This document shows positions 27,275-34,698 of a DNA stretch of 48,842 bases, piece by piece. Within the stretch, counting starts at the first letter, position 1. Each line of letters begins with the position of its first letter. The stretch is from positions 1-48,842 of the forward strand of contig CAYJLB010000011.1 in assembly GCA_964370845.1 (NCBI GenBank). Direction: 5' to 3'. The position numbers were made by a program, and so were the translations under genes. Below the pieces are notes generated by a model that saw only the letters and a list, made by a program, of their open reading frames with translations, was not told the origin of the DNA and did not search any database. This stretch comes from CAYJLB01 sp964370845. Lineage in GTDB: Bacteria > Bacillota > Clostridia > Oscillospirales > Ruminococcaceae.

Positions 27275-27917
27275 ATGAGAATATTACTATGCGAAGATGA
27301 AAATATTAAGACATTACAATTATTCTGTAGATGCAGTTTATGATGGGCAAGAAGCTCTTACTTATTTAGATGCGGAAAACTATGATGCTGTGATTTTGGA
27401 TATAATGATGCCTAAAGTTGATGGACTTACTGTACTAAAAAAAGTGCGTGAAAATGGAAATCTTATACCAATTATTATGCTCACAGCAAAATCTCAAGTT
27501 GATGATAAAGTGACAGGGCTTGATTTGGGTGCAAATGATTACCTTACAAAGCCATTTGAAACAAAAGAGCTACTTGCAAGACTTCGTGCAATGACTAGGA
27601 CTGTTAGCGACAGTAGTTCATCAGTTTTGTCGGTAGGTGATGTGAGTTTAAACCGAAAAACTTTTGAACTTTATACTGACAAAAACTCATTCAAACTTGC
27701 GAGTAAAGAGTTTCAAATGATGGAAATGCTGATGATTAATAAGGGTCATATCATATCTACTGAGCGTTTTATGGAAAAAATTTGGGGATATGATAGTGAC
27801 ACTGAGATTAATGTTGTGTGGGTGTACATTTCATATCTTAGAAAAAAATTGACATTACTTGAAACTGATGTAAAAATTAAAGCGACACGAAATACGGGTT
27901 ATTCTTTGGAGGTGTGA
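27275..27917 (+). pseudogene. OmpR family response regulator, N-terminus damaged
   Basis: ATG 27275 opens MRILLCEDE, the normal first strand and acidic cluster of a receiver, but the rest of the protein is in another frame from 27297 (KILRHYNYSVDAVYDG onward). About 8-10 residues of helix 1 are missing and the frame is shifted, so a small deletion is likely. From there on it is normal: phosphorylation site VILDIMMPKVDGL, MLTAKSQVDDK, DYLTKPF and an OmpR-type winged helix to residue 206. A protein started at 27297 would keep DNA binding but lack the first strand and the acidic pair, and would probably not be phosphorylated properly. The kinase gene follows directly. Confidence 0.8.
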
Positions 27918-27918
27918 T

Positions 27919-29118
27919 ATGCTAAAAAAACTACAAAGAAAATTTGTTCTGCTTACAACTATAATTAGTGTAATTGTAATGTTGCTTATAGCGATTTCAA
28001 TAAATGTAACCAATTATTTGACAATTATGAATAATTCGGATAAAGTTTTAAACCTTCTTGTCCAAGGTGATTTGCAAATAGGAATAGATTTTGACCGTGG
28101 AGAACTATTTTCAAAAGAAATAGCTTTTACAACAAGGTTTTTTGCTGTTACTTCTAACGAGGGTGAGGTTATTGATGCTGTTGATACAAAAAATATTAGC
28201 TCTGTTTCCAAAGATGAAGCGGTAGAATATGTAAATATGGTGAACGGAAATGGAGAATTAACAGGTACAATTGATAATTTTAGATTTATAAAAGTTGAAA
28301 ATCAGATGGGGTTTGTTTATTTTTTCCTTGATATTGAACAAGATTTAATCAATTTTGAAACTTTCATGTATTATTCTGTGCTTATTTTAATTGGTGCAAT
28401 TGTTTCCATATTTACTTTATCCGTTTTGTTATCAAAAAAAGCAGTAGCCCCGATAGCAAATAGTTTTGAACGGCAACAAGCATTTATTACCAATGTAAGT
28501 CATGAGTTTAAAACGCCTCTTGCAATAATAAAAACGGATTGCGATGTAATTGAAATTGATAGTGGTGAAGGGGAATGGACCAATAGTATAAAAACGCAAA
28601 TTTCAAGGCTTGACAACCTTGTAGAAAATCTTGTATCACTCACAAAGCTGGATGAAAAGGTTGAGATAATTAAAACAGATTTTTCCCTTTGTGATGCGAT
28701 AATTGACACAGTTAATGAGTTTTCTTCATCTATTAAAAGTGCAAATCTGAATTTAGTTTTAAACATAAAACAAAACTTTTCTTACAACGGCGACGAAGCT
28801 CAAATAAGAAATTTAATTGCAATATTAACAGAAAATGCAATTAAATATTCTCTACCGGAAACAAAGCTTAAAATTTCTTTAATCACAAGTGGAAGTAAAA
28901 AGATATTTACCATCGAAAATTCCTGCGAGGATATTGGTGTTGGAAAACACAATGATTGGTTCTTAAGATTTTATCGTGGAGATAAATCACGAAACAGCCA
29001 AACAAAAGGGTATGGTATTGGACTTTCCATTGCGAAAAGTATATGTGATTTGCATTCTGCTAAAATCTCTGCGGAAAGCAAAACAGGAAAAGAAATTGTG
29101 ATAACTGTAGTTTTTTAA
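27919..29118 (+). CDS. Sensor histidine kinase
   Basis: A 399-residue membrane kinase: helix at about 10-32, a short extracellular domain of about 120 residues, second helix at 155-177, then phosphoacceptor FITNVSHEFKTPLAIIK (His near 196), N-box LTENAIKYS and G-box GYGIGLSIAKSICDLHSA. GGAGG precedes the ATG, which follows the response regulator's stop by a base or two. Partner of that regulator. The signal is unknown; the outer domain shows no family I recognise. Confidence 0.92.
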   Translation: MLKKLQRKFVLLTTIISVIVMLLIAISINVTNYLTIMNNSDKVLNLLVQGDLQIGIDFDRGELFSKEIAFTTRFFAVTSNEGEVIDAVDTKNISSVSKDEAVEYVNMVNGNGELTGTIDNFRFIKVENQMGFVYFFLDIEQDLINFETFMYYSVLILIGAIVSIFTLSVLLSKKAVAPIANSFERQQAFITNVSHEFKTPLAIIKTDCDVIEIDSGEGEWTNSIKTQISRLDNLVENLVSLTKLDEKVEIIKTDFSLCDAIIDTVNEFSSSIKSANLNLVLNIKQNFSYNGDEAQIRNLIAILTENAIKYSLPETKLKISLITSGSKKIFTIENSCEDIGVGKHNDWFLRFYRGDKSRNSQTKGYGIGLSIAKSICDLHSAKISAESKTGKEIVITVVF

Positions 29119-29146
29119 AGTAAGTTTAAAGTTTATATTATATAAT
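29115..29146 (+). promoter_or_regulatory. Direct-repeat box 2 (alarmone synthetase promoter)
   Basis: TTAAAGT at 29115 and 29126 (11 bp apart), then -10 TATAAT at 29141, again 15 bp from the start of the second repeat. Same layout as box 1. Confidence 0.65.
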
Positions 29147-29183
29147 CACCTTACAATGAATTAATTATTGCGAGGTGATTTTT

Positions 29184-29771
29184 TTGCAGACAAAAACAAA
29201 AGATGTGGATTTTTATGAAGATTATTTTGATATATTTACTAAGACAAAAGATAAGGTTTGTGATTTAATTTCGAATGATTGTAGCGATACTATTGAACAT
29301 ATAAAATCACGAATTAAATCAGAAGAAAGCGCTAAAATAAAGCTAGATAAATTAGGTTTTGATAGAACTTTAGAAAATGCGGTCACTAATCTTAACGATA
29401 TAATTGGATTACGAATCATTTGTAGATTTTTAGAAGATGTTTACACAACAGCTAACATAATTGAAAATCAGTTTGGGTTTAAACATATTGTAAGTAAGGA
29501 TTATATTAAGCACCCAAAAGATAATGGTTATCGTAGTTATCACATTATTTTGGAAGTAGAAATCCAAGGAGTAAGTGTTCCTGTAGAAATTCAAATACGC
29601 ACTATTTCTCAAGACTCCTGGGCAAGTTTAGAACACAAAATGAAGTACAAAAAACAAATATTAAATGCTAATATGATTAAAGCTGAGTTAAAACGACTTG
29701 CTGACGAAATGGCGTCCTCAGATTCGTGTATGCAGACTTTAAAGGAAATAATAAATATTTCTAAAGATTAA
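29184..29771 (+). CDS. Small alarmone synthetase (RelA/SpoT domain protein)
   Basis: A 195-residue stand-alone (p)ppGpp synthetase of the RelQ/RelP kind, without HD hydrolase or regulatory domains. Seen: the ATP-binding HIKSRIKSEESAKIKLDKLG (RxKxxxS), DIIGLRIICRFLEDVY, the GTP-binding KDNGYRSYHIIL and VEIQIRTISQDSWASLEHKMKYK. It would make ppGpp from ATP and GTP. The start is the TTG at 29184, 8 bases after GAGG; the in-frame GTG at 29175 overlaps that site. Its promoter carries the direct-repeat box shared with the element's two-component system. Confidence 0.92.
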   Translation: MQTKTKDVDFYEDYFDIFTKTKDKVCDLISNDCSDTIEHIKSRIKSEESAKIKLDKLGFDRTLENAVTNLNDIIGLRIICRFLEDVYTTANIIENQFGFKHIVSKDYIKHPKDNGYRSYHIILEVEIQGVSVPVEIQIRTISQDSWASLEHKMKYKKQILNANMIKAELKRLADEMASSDSCMQTLKEIINISKD

Positions 29772-29773
29772 TT

Positions 29774-29805
29774 TTTAAGTAAGTTTAATGTTACTTATAT
29801 ATAAT
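29774..29805 (+). promoter_or_regulatory. Direct-repeat box 3 (glycosyltransferase promoter)
   Basis: TTTAAGT at 29774 and TTAATGT at 29785, followed by -10 TATAAT at 29800, again 15 bp from the second repeat. The core GTAAGTTTAA is identical to that of box 2. Confidence 0.65.
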
Positions 29806-29918
29806 AAACTAATATAATACAAAGAACTATTGCAGAATACAGAAGAAATAAAAATTTGTGATAGTCCAATGTATTGTAATAAACAGGTGCAAAATATGCA
29901 GAAAGGATGGTCATAATT

Positions 29919-31925
29919 ATGCATAATGTAGCTATTATTATACCTGCATACCAACCGACAAGTAAATTGACATCAATGCTTGTCACACTCAAAGAAAGCG
30001 GGTTTAGAAATATAGTTATTATTGATGATGGAAGCGATGCTTCTTGTGTGCCAATATTCACAAAAGCTAAAGAACTCGGTTGTTTTGTTTTACATCATAA
30101 AAATAATAAAGGGAAAGGAGTTGCTTTAAAATCTGGAATTAAGTTTGCTACTGAAACTTTAGGTTTAAAACATGGAGTTATAACAGCTGATGCTGACGGG
30201 CAACACAAAGTAAGTGATATTATTAAAGTGGCGCAAGCCTTGGAAGGTGGCACTAAATCCCTTATACTTGGAATACGTGATTTTAGCAAGGGAAATGTGC
30301 CAAGAAAAAGCTATTTTGGAAACAAGATAACTTCGCATGTGTTTAAATCTGCCACTGGAGTAGCATGTGAAGATACTCAAACAGGCTTGCGAGGAATACC
30401 TTTAAACCTTATCAAAACAGCTATAGAAACACATGGGGAACGGTATGAATACGAGTATAATTTTCTTCAAGAAGCAGTAAAAGAAACCGAAATTTACACA
30501 GTGAAAATTGAAACAATTTATTTTGATAATAATGAGCAGTCACATTTTCGTCCTATTCGTGACTCTATTTTAATATATCAGCGACCAATAAAATTTGTTG
30601 CAAGCTCATTTGTAGGCTTTTTGACAGATATAATTTTATTCGCTGTAATTTCTTTAATCTTGTCATTATATTCCTTAGAGAATATAATAATTGCCACAGT
30701 AATTGCAAGGGTTTTATCAGGTTTTGTAAATTATGTTATAAATAAAAAATCAGTTTTTCGATTACAAGGCAACGCCATTGGTAGTGTTTTAAAATATTTC
30801 TTCCTCTTTTTCTTGATTATGGGAGCAAGTGCTATTGGAACAGCAGGACTTGATTTGTTACTTGAAAACTCTATAATATCGAAAATTTTAATTGATACTA
30901 CTTTATTTTTATTTAGTTATAGTATGCAGAAAAACTGGGTTTTTGTAAAAAATATGAACAAGAGGCAAATTTCAAAAGTGTGGAAACATTGCACTACTTT
31001 ATTTTTTGTTGGATATGTTAGTTTTACATTACTAAACAGATTTGTAATATCTCAAAATGTTGTTGTGATTGATGATATAGTCAAGGAAAGTTTAAGTGAG
31101 GAAAATATTACGAACAACGCTACGGGCTTTGATAGTGATAACGCTCCATCAAACAATAGTAATTCAAGTGAAAACACTGTTAGTGAGCCAATTATTACGG
31201 AAACAAGCTATAGCGATGAAAATATACAAATTACAATTAATACAATAAGAGAGTACAATACCGACATTTATATAGCAGATATAATTATCAGCGATAGTTC
31301 TTATCTAATGGCGGGATTAGCAGAAAATTCTTTTGGCACAAATGTTAAGGAAAAAACTTCCGAAATAGCGCTTGAAAATGATGCGATTATTGCGATTAAC
31401 GGTGACTACTACGGCTTTAGAGATTATGGTTATGTAATGCGTAATGGTTATCTTTACCGAGATGTTGAAACATCGGGTGGTAATGAAGATTTAGTCATAT
31501 TTTCTGATGGAAGTATGGAAATAATTAACGAAAGTGATGTTACAGCACAGGAACTTGAAGAACTTGGTGCAGTGCAAATTTTTTCCTTTGGTCCAGGGCT
31601 AATTTTAGATGGTGAAATTACAGTTGACGAGGAAAGTAAGGTTGAGCGTGAAGACGAGAGCAATCCTAGAACAGCAATAGCGATGATAGAACCAAATCAC
31701 TATATTTTTATGGTAGCAGATGGTAGAACAGACGAAAGCGAAGGATTATCACTATATGAGATGGCACAAGTTTTATCTTCCTACAACTGCGAAGTTGCAT
31801 ATAATTTAGATGGTGGAGGTTCAGCCACAATGGTGTTTATGGGCGAAGTGGTAAACTTTCCAACTACAAATGGCAAAGATTATAGGGAAAGGAGTGTGAG
31901 TGATATTGTCTACATCGGAAAATAG
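29919..31925 (+). CDS. Glycosyltransferase 2 - GtrA - phosphodiester glycosidase fusion
   Basis: A 668-residue, three-part membrane protein. Residues 1-225: family 2 glycosyltransferase of the DPM1/polyprenyl-phosphate type (IIIPAYQPT, IIDDGSDA, NKGKGVALKSGI, ITADADGQHK). Residues 228-345: GtrA-like flippase domain with four helices (FVGFLTDIILFAVIS..., NYVINKKSVFR, NWVF). After another helix and a Ser/Asn-rich linker, residues 425-668: phosphodiester glycosidase/NAGPA-like domain (IAINGDYYGF, NPRTAIAM, YNLDGGGSATMVF). Probably transfers a sugar to a lipid carrier, moves it outward and acts on surface glycan outside. ATG 29919 follows AGAAAGGA. Box 3 lies in its promoter. Confidence 0.88.
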   Translation: MHNVAIIIPAYQPTSKLTSMLVTLKESGFRNIVIIDDGSDASCVPIFTKAKELGCFVLHHKNNKGKGVALKSGIKFATETLGLKHGVITADADGQHKVSDIIKVAQALEGGTKSLILGIRDFSKGNVPRKSYFGNKITSHVFKSATGVACEDTQTGLRGIPLNLIKTAIETHGERYEYEYNFLQEAVKETEIYTVKIETIYFDNNEQSHFRPIRDSILIYQRPIKFVASSFVGFLTDIILFAVISLILSLYSLENIIIATVIARVLSGFVNYVINKKSVFRLQGNAIGSVLKYFFLFFLIMGASAIGTAGLDLLLENSIISKILIDTTLFLFSYSMQKNWVFVKNMNKRQISKVWKHCTTLFFVGYVSFTLLNRFVISQNVVVIDDIVKESLSEENITNNATGFDSDNAPSNNSNSSENTVSEPIITETSYSDENIQITINTIREYNTDIYIADIIISDSSYLMAGLAENSFGTNVKEKTSEIALENDAIIAINGDYYGFRDYGYVMRNGYLYRDVETSGGNEDLVIFSDGSMEIINESDVTAQELEELGAVQIFSFGPGLILDGEITVDEESKVEREDESNPRTAIAMIEPNHYIFMVADGRTDESEGLSLYEMAQVLSSYNCEVAYNLDGGGSATMVFMGEVVNFPTTNGKDYRERSVSDIVYIGK

Positions 31926-32334
31926 AAAAGCAATACAAATTTTTTATATAAAAAAAAGAGTTATACCTTTTTTTCTGATAACTCTTTTATGTATGTTGAT
32001 TTCATTTATTTATGCTCAGTTTTCTCACGGAGTGAGCTCTGTGCATATGACATATCTTTTCCTTTATCCTCTAGTTTTAGGAGTTTTAGTAGGTATGTTA
32101 TTCTACTGCTTTGAAAAAACCAGTATAGATTATTTTTGGGCGTCACATCTTTATCATACAGGCGTTACAGCACTTGTTTTAGGCTCATTATTAAGAGGTA
32201 TCTTTGATATTGCGGGGACAGCTTCAGTTTATCAATCAATACTTACCTTTGGTGGAGCGATTACGACTTTTAGCGGTATTATAGTTTTTGTTTTTTATAA
32301 AATAAAGCAAAGGTCAAAGAGAAAAAACTATTAA
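31900..32334 (+). CDS. Small membrane protein, four helices
   Basis: A 144-residue protein of unknown function with a basic N-terminus, four hydrophobic helices (about 23-40, 50-70, 85-105, 115-135) and a Lys/Arg-rich C-terminus. It overlaps the end of the glycosyltransferase fusion by 26 bases. GGGAAAGGAG lies 6 bases before the GTG at 31900 (TTG at 31906 is an alternative). The tight coupling suggests it works with the fusion protein in the membrane. I do not recognise the family. Confidence 0.75.
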   Translation: MILSTSENRKAIQIFYIKKRVIPFFLITLLCMLISFIYAQFSHGVSSVHMTYLFLYPLVLGVLVGMLFYCFEKTSIDYFWASHLYHTGVTALVLGSLLRGIFDIAGTASVYQSILTFGGAITTFSGIIVFVFYKIKQRSKRKNY

Positions 32335-32380
32335 TAAATTAAGCAATCAGTTTTTTCTTATAATTGATAGAAATAAAAAA

Positions 32381-32413
32381 TAGCACTTATTGACATTGAA
32401 TCAATAAGTGCTA
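32381..32413 (-). terminator. Terminator of the diguanylate cyclase gene
   Basis: A 13-bp stem TAGCACTTATTGA / TCAATAAGTGCTA with a 7-nt loop, followed on the minus strand by T6. The same core CACTTATTGA hairpin occurs on the other side of the gene at 34261. Confidence 0.85.
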
Positions 32414-32433
32414 TACTTAATTAGTTTTACTCG

Positions 32434-34077
32434 TTAGTCGCCTTTTGTAATAATCTTGTTTTTATACATACATTCATCAAGGTGGTGCAAATAATCAGCA
32501 ATATTAGGGTAGAGGTTTTCATCATATTTTGCATATCCAACAGCTACTCCAGATATATTATCAAAAGCTTTGATTTTTTCTTGAATAGTAAGCAATCTTT
32601 GTTCTAATGTATTAAAGGAAACGTTATATAATATCGCAGAGAATTCATCTCCTCCCATACGATAACATTTTCCGAATTCATTTAGATGTTTTTGCACTAA
32701 TTCAGCAAAGGAAGTTAAATAATTATCACCAGCTTGATGCCCCATATTATCATTGAAATACTTTAAATTATTCAAATCAAAGTTAACTATTATTTTTGTT
32801 ATATCTACACTTTCCGTAAATTCTTCTAAATCCCTCTCAAATGCTCGTCTATTGAGAAGTGATGTTAAAATGTCTGTGTAAGCAATTTTTCTCAAATATT
32901 CTGTATGCATACTTTCAACCCAAACAGTTCTTAATTTAAGAGAGGTTGCTGTTACACAAGCCAATAGATATAATAACATTCCTGTTTGAAGACTCACACC
33001 TAGTGAGTTCATATTATTTCCAAAATAGAAAACAGCCAGTTCCGCTAAGGCAGTAAGAACTAAAAATGATATTTGCAATAGTATTATACTAGCATCTTTA
33101 TTCTTTTTCGCAAGAGTTTCATATAATAACGAAGATATAAAATACAACAATGTAGCAACCATAATCAAATGTACTATCACTAAAGTATTATAGTAATAGG
33201 CTATTTTTGTAAAATGAAGGACTGTAGATACAATAAAATTAGTAAGAAATGCTATACAAAAATACTTTGATATTGACTTGTGAGATGGGGTGTACATGCT
33301 GTCAACATAGAAAATAAAAGGTATAAATAATAGTTGTATGGACCAATATGGAATATATCCTAATATGAATGTATCTCCTATGATAAATTGTAACAAATTA
33401 GATTCGCTGATCAACCAAACAGCTATGTTTGTTGACAATAAGCCTAGATATAAAAGGGAATTATTCTTTTTAAGACCTTTTGAAATAAAAGCCTGAGTTA
33501 CTAAAAGGAAAATACCAATAACCAGTATTATTGTTGAAATAAGCAATTTTAAAGCGTTATTATAGATTAAAAATAAGACAGCTTCGCTTTTTTCTGATAA
33601 GTATATATCAATTAGCCCGATTGAGGTTTTGTCATCACTCGGTATAACCTCTATTATTATGTTATTATCAGGCTGAATATTTTCCAACTCTACAAAATGC
33701 CAAATACCTCCATTAGGAGCTGAAAAAATCGTGCTACTATCTTGTCCAAATTCATAAATTATCTCAGAATTTACACTGATAGTAAAAGCTTGGTGCATAC
33801 TTTCAAGTACAATAACTGGATCTATATACTCACTTGTTGAGATTGTGCTTGTAAGACTGTACGGTTCAAAGTTAGTATTTTGAGGATTAAAATCCGTCAT
33901 TTCAATTTGTCCGTTTATCCCACTACTTTCTAACGTCCATGTATTAAGCTTTGTTATACCTGTATCGTCATAAGTTAACAACATGTCTTTTTCGCTATTA
34001 AAAAAATAGGAACCAACACACAGCGTAATTAATACTAGAATGCAACTAATAAATAGGTTGAATAATTTTCTGTTCAT
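32434..34077 (-). CDS. Membrane diguanylate cyclase (GGDEF)
   Basis: A 547-residue protein. N-terminal helix, an extracellular domain of about 160 residues of the beta-rich 7TMR-DISM sort, seven or eight membrane helices at about 180-385, then a GGDEF domain: DILTSLLNRRAFERDL, NFDLNNLKYFNDNMGHQAGD and the active site YRMGGDEFSAIL, intact. It should make c-di-GMP from GTP in response to an outside signal. No inhibitory-site motif (RxxD) is obvious just before GGDEF. Start at 34077 preferred because GGTGG lies 6 bases before it; ATG 34089 is possible. Last cargo gene at the right end of the element; 34091-34260 holds nothing I recognise. Confidence 0.9.
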   Translation of the reverse strand: MNRKLFNLFISCILVLITLCVGSYFFNSEKDMLLTYDDTGITKLNTWTLESSGINGQIEMTDFNPQNTNFEPYSLTSTISTSEYIDPVIVLESMHQAFTISVNSEIIYEFGQDSSTIFSAPNGGIWHFVELENIQPDNNIIIEVIPSDDKTSIGLIDIYLSEKSEAVLFLIYNNALKLLISTIILVIGIFLLVTQAFISKGLKKNNSLLYLGLLSTNIAVWLISESNLLQFIIGDTFILGYIPYWSIQLLFIPFIFYVDSMYTPSHKSISKYFCIAFLTNFIVSTVLHFTKIAYYYNTLVIVHLIMVATLLYFISSLLYETLAKKNKDASIILLQISFLVLTALAELAVFYFGNNMNSLGVSLQTGMLLYLLACVTATSLKLRTVWVESMHTEYLRKIAYTDILTSLLNRRAFERDLEEFTESVDITKIIVNFDLNNLKYFNDNMGHQAGDNYLTSFAELVQKHLNEFGKCYRMGGDEFSAILYNVSFNTLEQRLLTIQEKIKAFDNISGVAVGYAKYDENLYPNIADYLHHLDECMYKNKIITKGD

Positions 34078-34260
34078 GTTTTCCACCATCCACTATATAA
34101 ATTTAACTGTTACCAGTCACTTGTAATTCATTTTGAGATTCCAAATAAAATCCCTTATAATATAATTATACCAAATTTTCATAGTAAAAAGCAAGATGTT
34201 AGAAATATTTTTATTTTTAGTTTGTATATATAAGCAAATTTTATCCAATAATAGTAAAAA

Positions 34261-34287
34261 CACTTATTGAAACAAAGTCAATAAGTG
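34261..34287. terminator. Hairpin near the right end of the element
   Basis: Stem CACTTATTGA / TCAATAAGTG with a 7-nt loop, then a T-rich stretch on the plus strand. Same core as the terminator at 32381-32413, so the diguanylate cyclase gene is bracketed by two copies. Confidence 0.65.
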
Positions 34288-34315
34288 GCTAATTTTTTAG
34301 TATGTTTTCAAAAAA

Positions 34316-34358
34316 AAGCTGATAACACTAGTGAATAAATCTAGTGTTATCAGCTTTA
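34316..34358 (-). terminator. Strong terminator just inside the element, behind the truncated spoIVA
   Basis: A 17-bp perfect stem (AAAGCTGATAACACTAG and its complement) with a 9-nt loop, followed on the minus strand by T7. Transcripts from the sipL-spoIVA promoter end here, some 30 bp past the attachment site; the truncated frame's TAG lies within the hairpin. With the element present the operon is cleanly closed; after excision this terminator is gone. Confidence 0.9.
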
Positions 34359-34678
34359 TTGTTGTTTAACCCTAAAATTACATGAACGTCAATCATTCGA
34401 ACTTTAAAATGTGAAACATCGTCTAAAGAAAGGTCGATTGCTTCTTCGGGAACAAATTTTGGTTCAGTAGTCATAATAGTTTTCCCAGCTGCGGACTGTG
34501 GAAGTTCGTCAGTTGCACGTTCTTTCATAGCATCATCTTTAATACTTGGAATAACTAAAGTTTCCATAAAACGCTTAATAAAAGTGGATTTTCCTGAACG
34601 AACAGGACCTACGATGCCAATATAAATATTCCCGTCGGTACGTCTTGCAATATCTCCATAAATATCATTTACATTCAT
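34328..34678 (-). CDS. spoIVA: spoIVA, 5' segment (split gene)
   Basis: Residues 1-97 are SpoIVA: NDIYGDIARRTDGNIYIGIVG (two blocks), Walker A GPVRSGKST with Lys30, DELPQSAAGKTIMTTEPKF with the sensor threonines 70 and 71, ending RMID. Codon 97, GAC (34390-34388), is the last native one; then 19 foreign codons follow to a TAG in a terminator. The truncated protein has the P-loop but neither the DxxG/Walker B loop nor the polymerisation domains. The start ATG 34678 has AAAGGAC 11 bases upstream and lies 20 bp after sipL. Joined to 17688-16501 at the Asp codon it makes a 492-residue protein with no frame change. Confidence 0.95.
   Translation of the reverse strand: MNVNDIYGDIARRTDGNIYIGIVGPVRSGKSTFIKRFMETLVIPSIKDDAMKERATDELPQSAAGKTIMTTEPKFVPEEAIDLSLDDVSHFKVRMIDVHVILGLNNNKADNTRFIH
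34376..34390 (-). other. Right attachment site of the spoIVA element
   Basis: Shared GTC at 34388-34390 next to element arm AATTACA at 34376-34382. In the joined circle the two arms are a perfect 7-bp inverted repeat, each 6 bp from the central GA dinucleotide. Confidence 0.75.
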
Positions 34679-34698
34679 AATGAACCGTCCTTTCACAG

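Larger units (their letters stand above)
17689..34390. mobile_element. Skin-like intervening element within spoIVA (16.7 kb)
   Basis: The boundaries are fixed by where SpoIVA homology stops on each side and by the shared GTC at both ends. It carries, from left, three large serine recombinases, a small protein, MarR regulator, two ABC exporter subunits, response regulator and kinase, alarmone synthetase, glycosyltransferase fusion, a membrane protein and a diguanylate cyclase. No phage structural, replication or conjugation genes are seen. It is in the same situation as the skin element of sigK and other recombinase-bearing elements that split late sporulation genes and leave the mother-cell chromosome. 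Whether it really excises is not shown by the sequence. Several cargo genes are damaged, while both spoIVA parts are intact. Confidence 0.88.

Noticed and set aside
17689..34390. The spoIVA element as a prophage
   Set aside because: No capsid, tail, terminase, portal, lysis or phage replication genes; cargo is signalling and transport.
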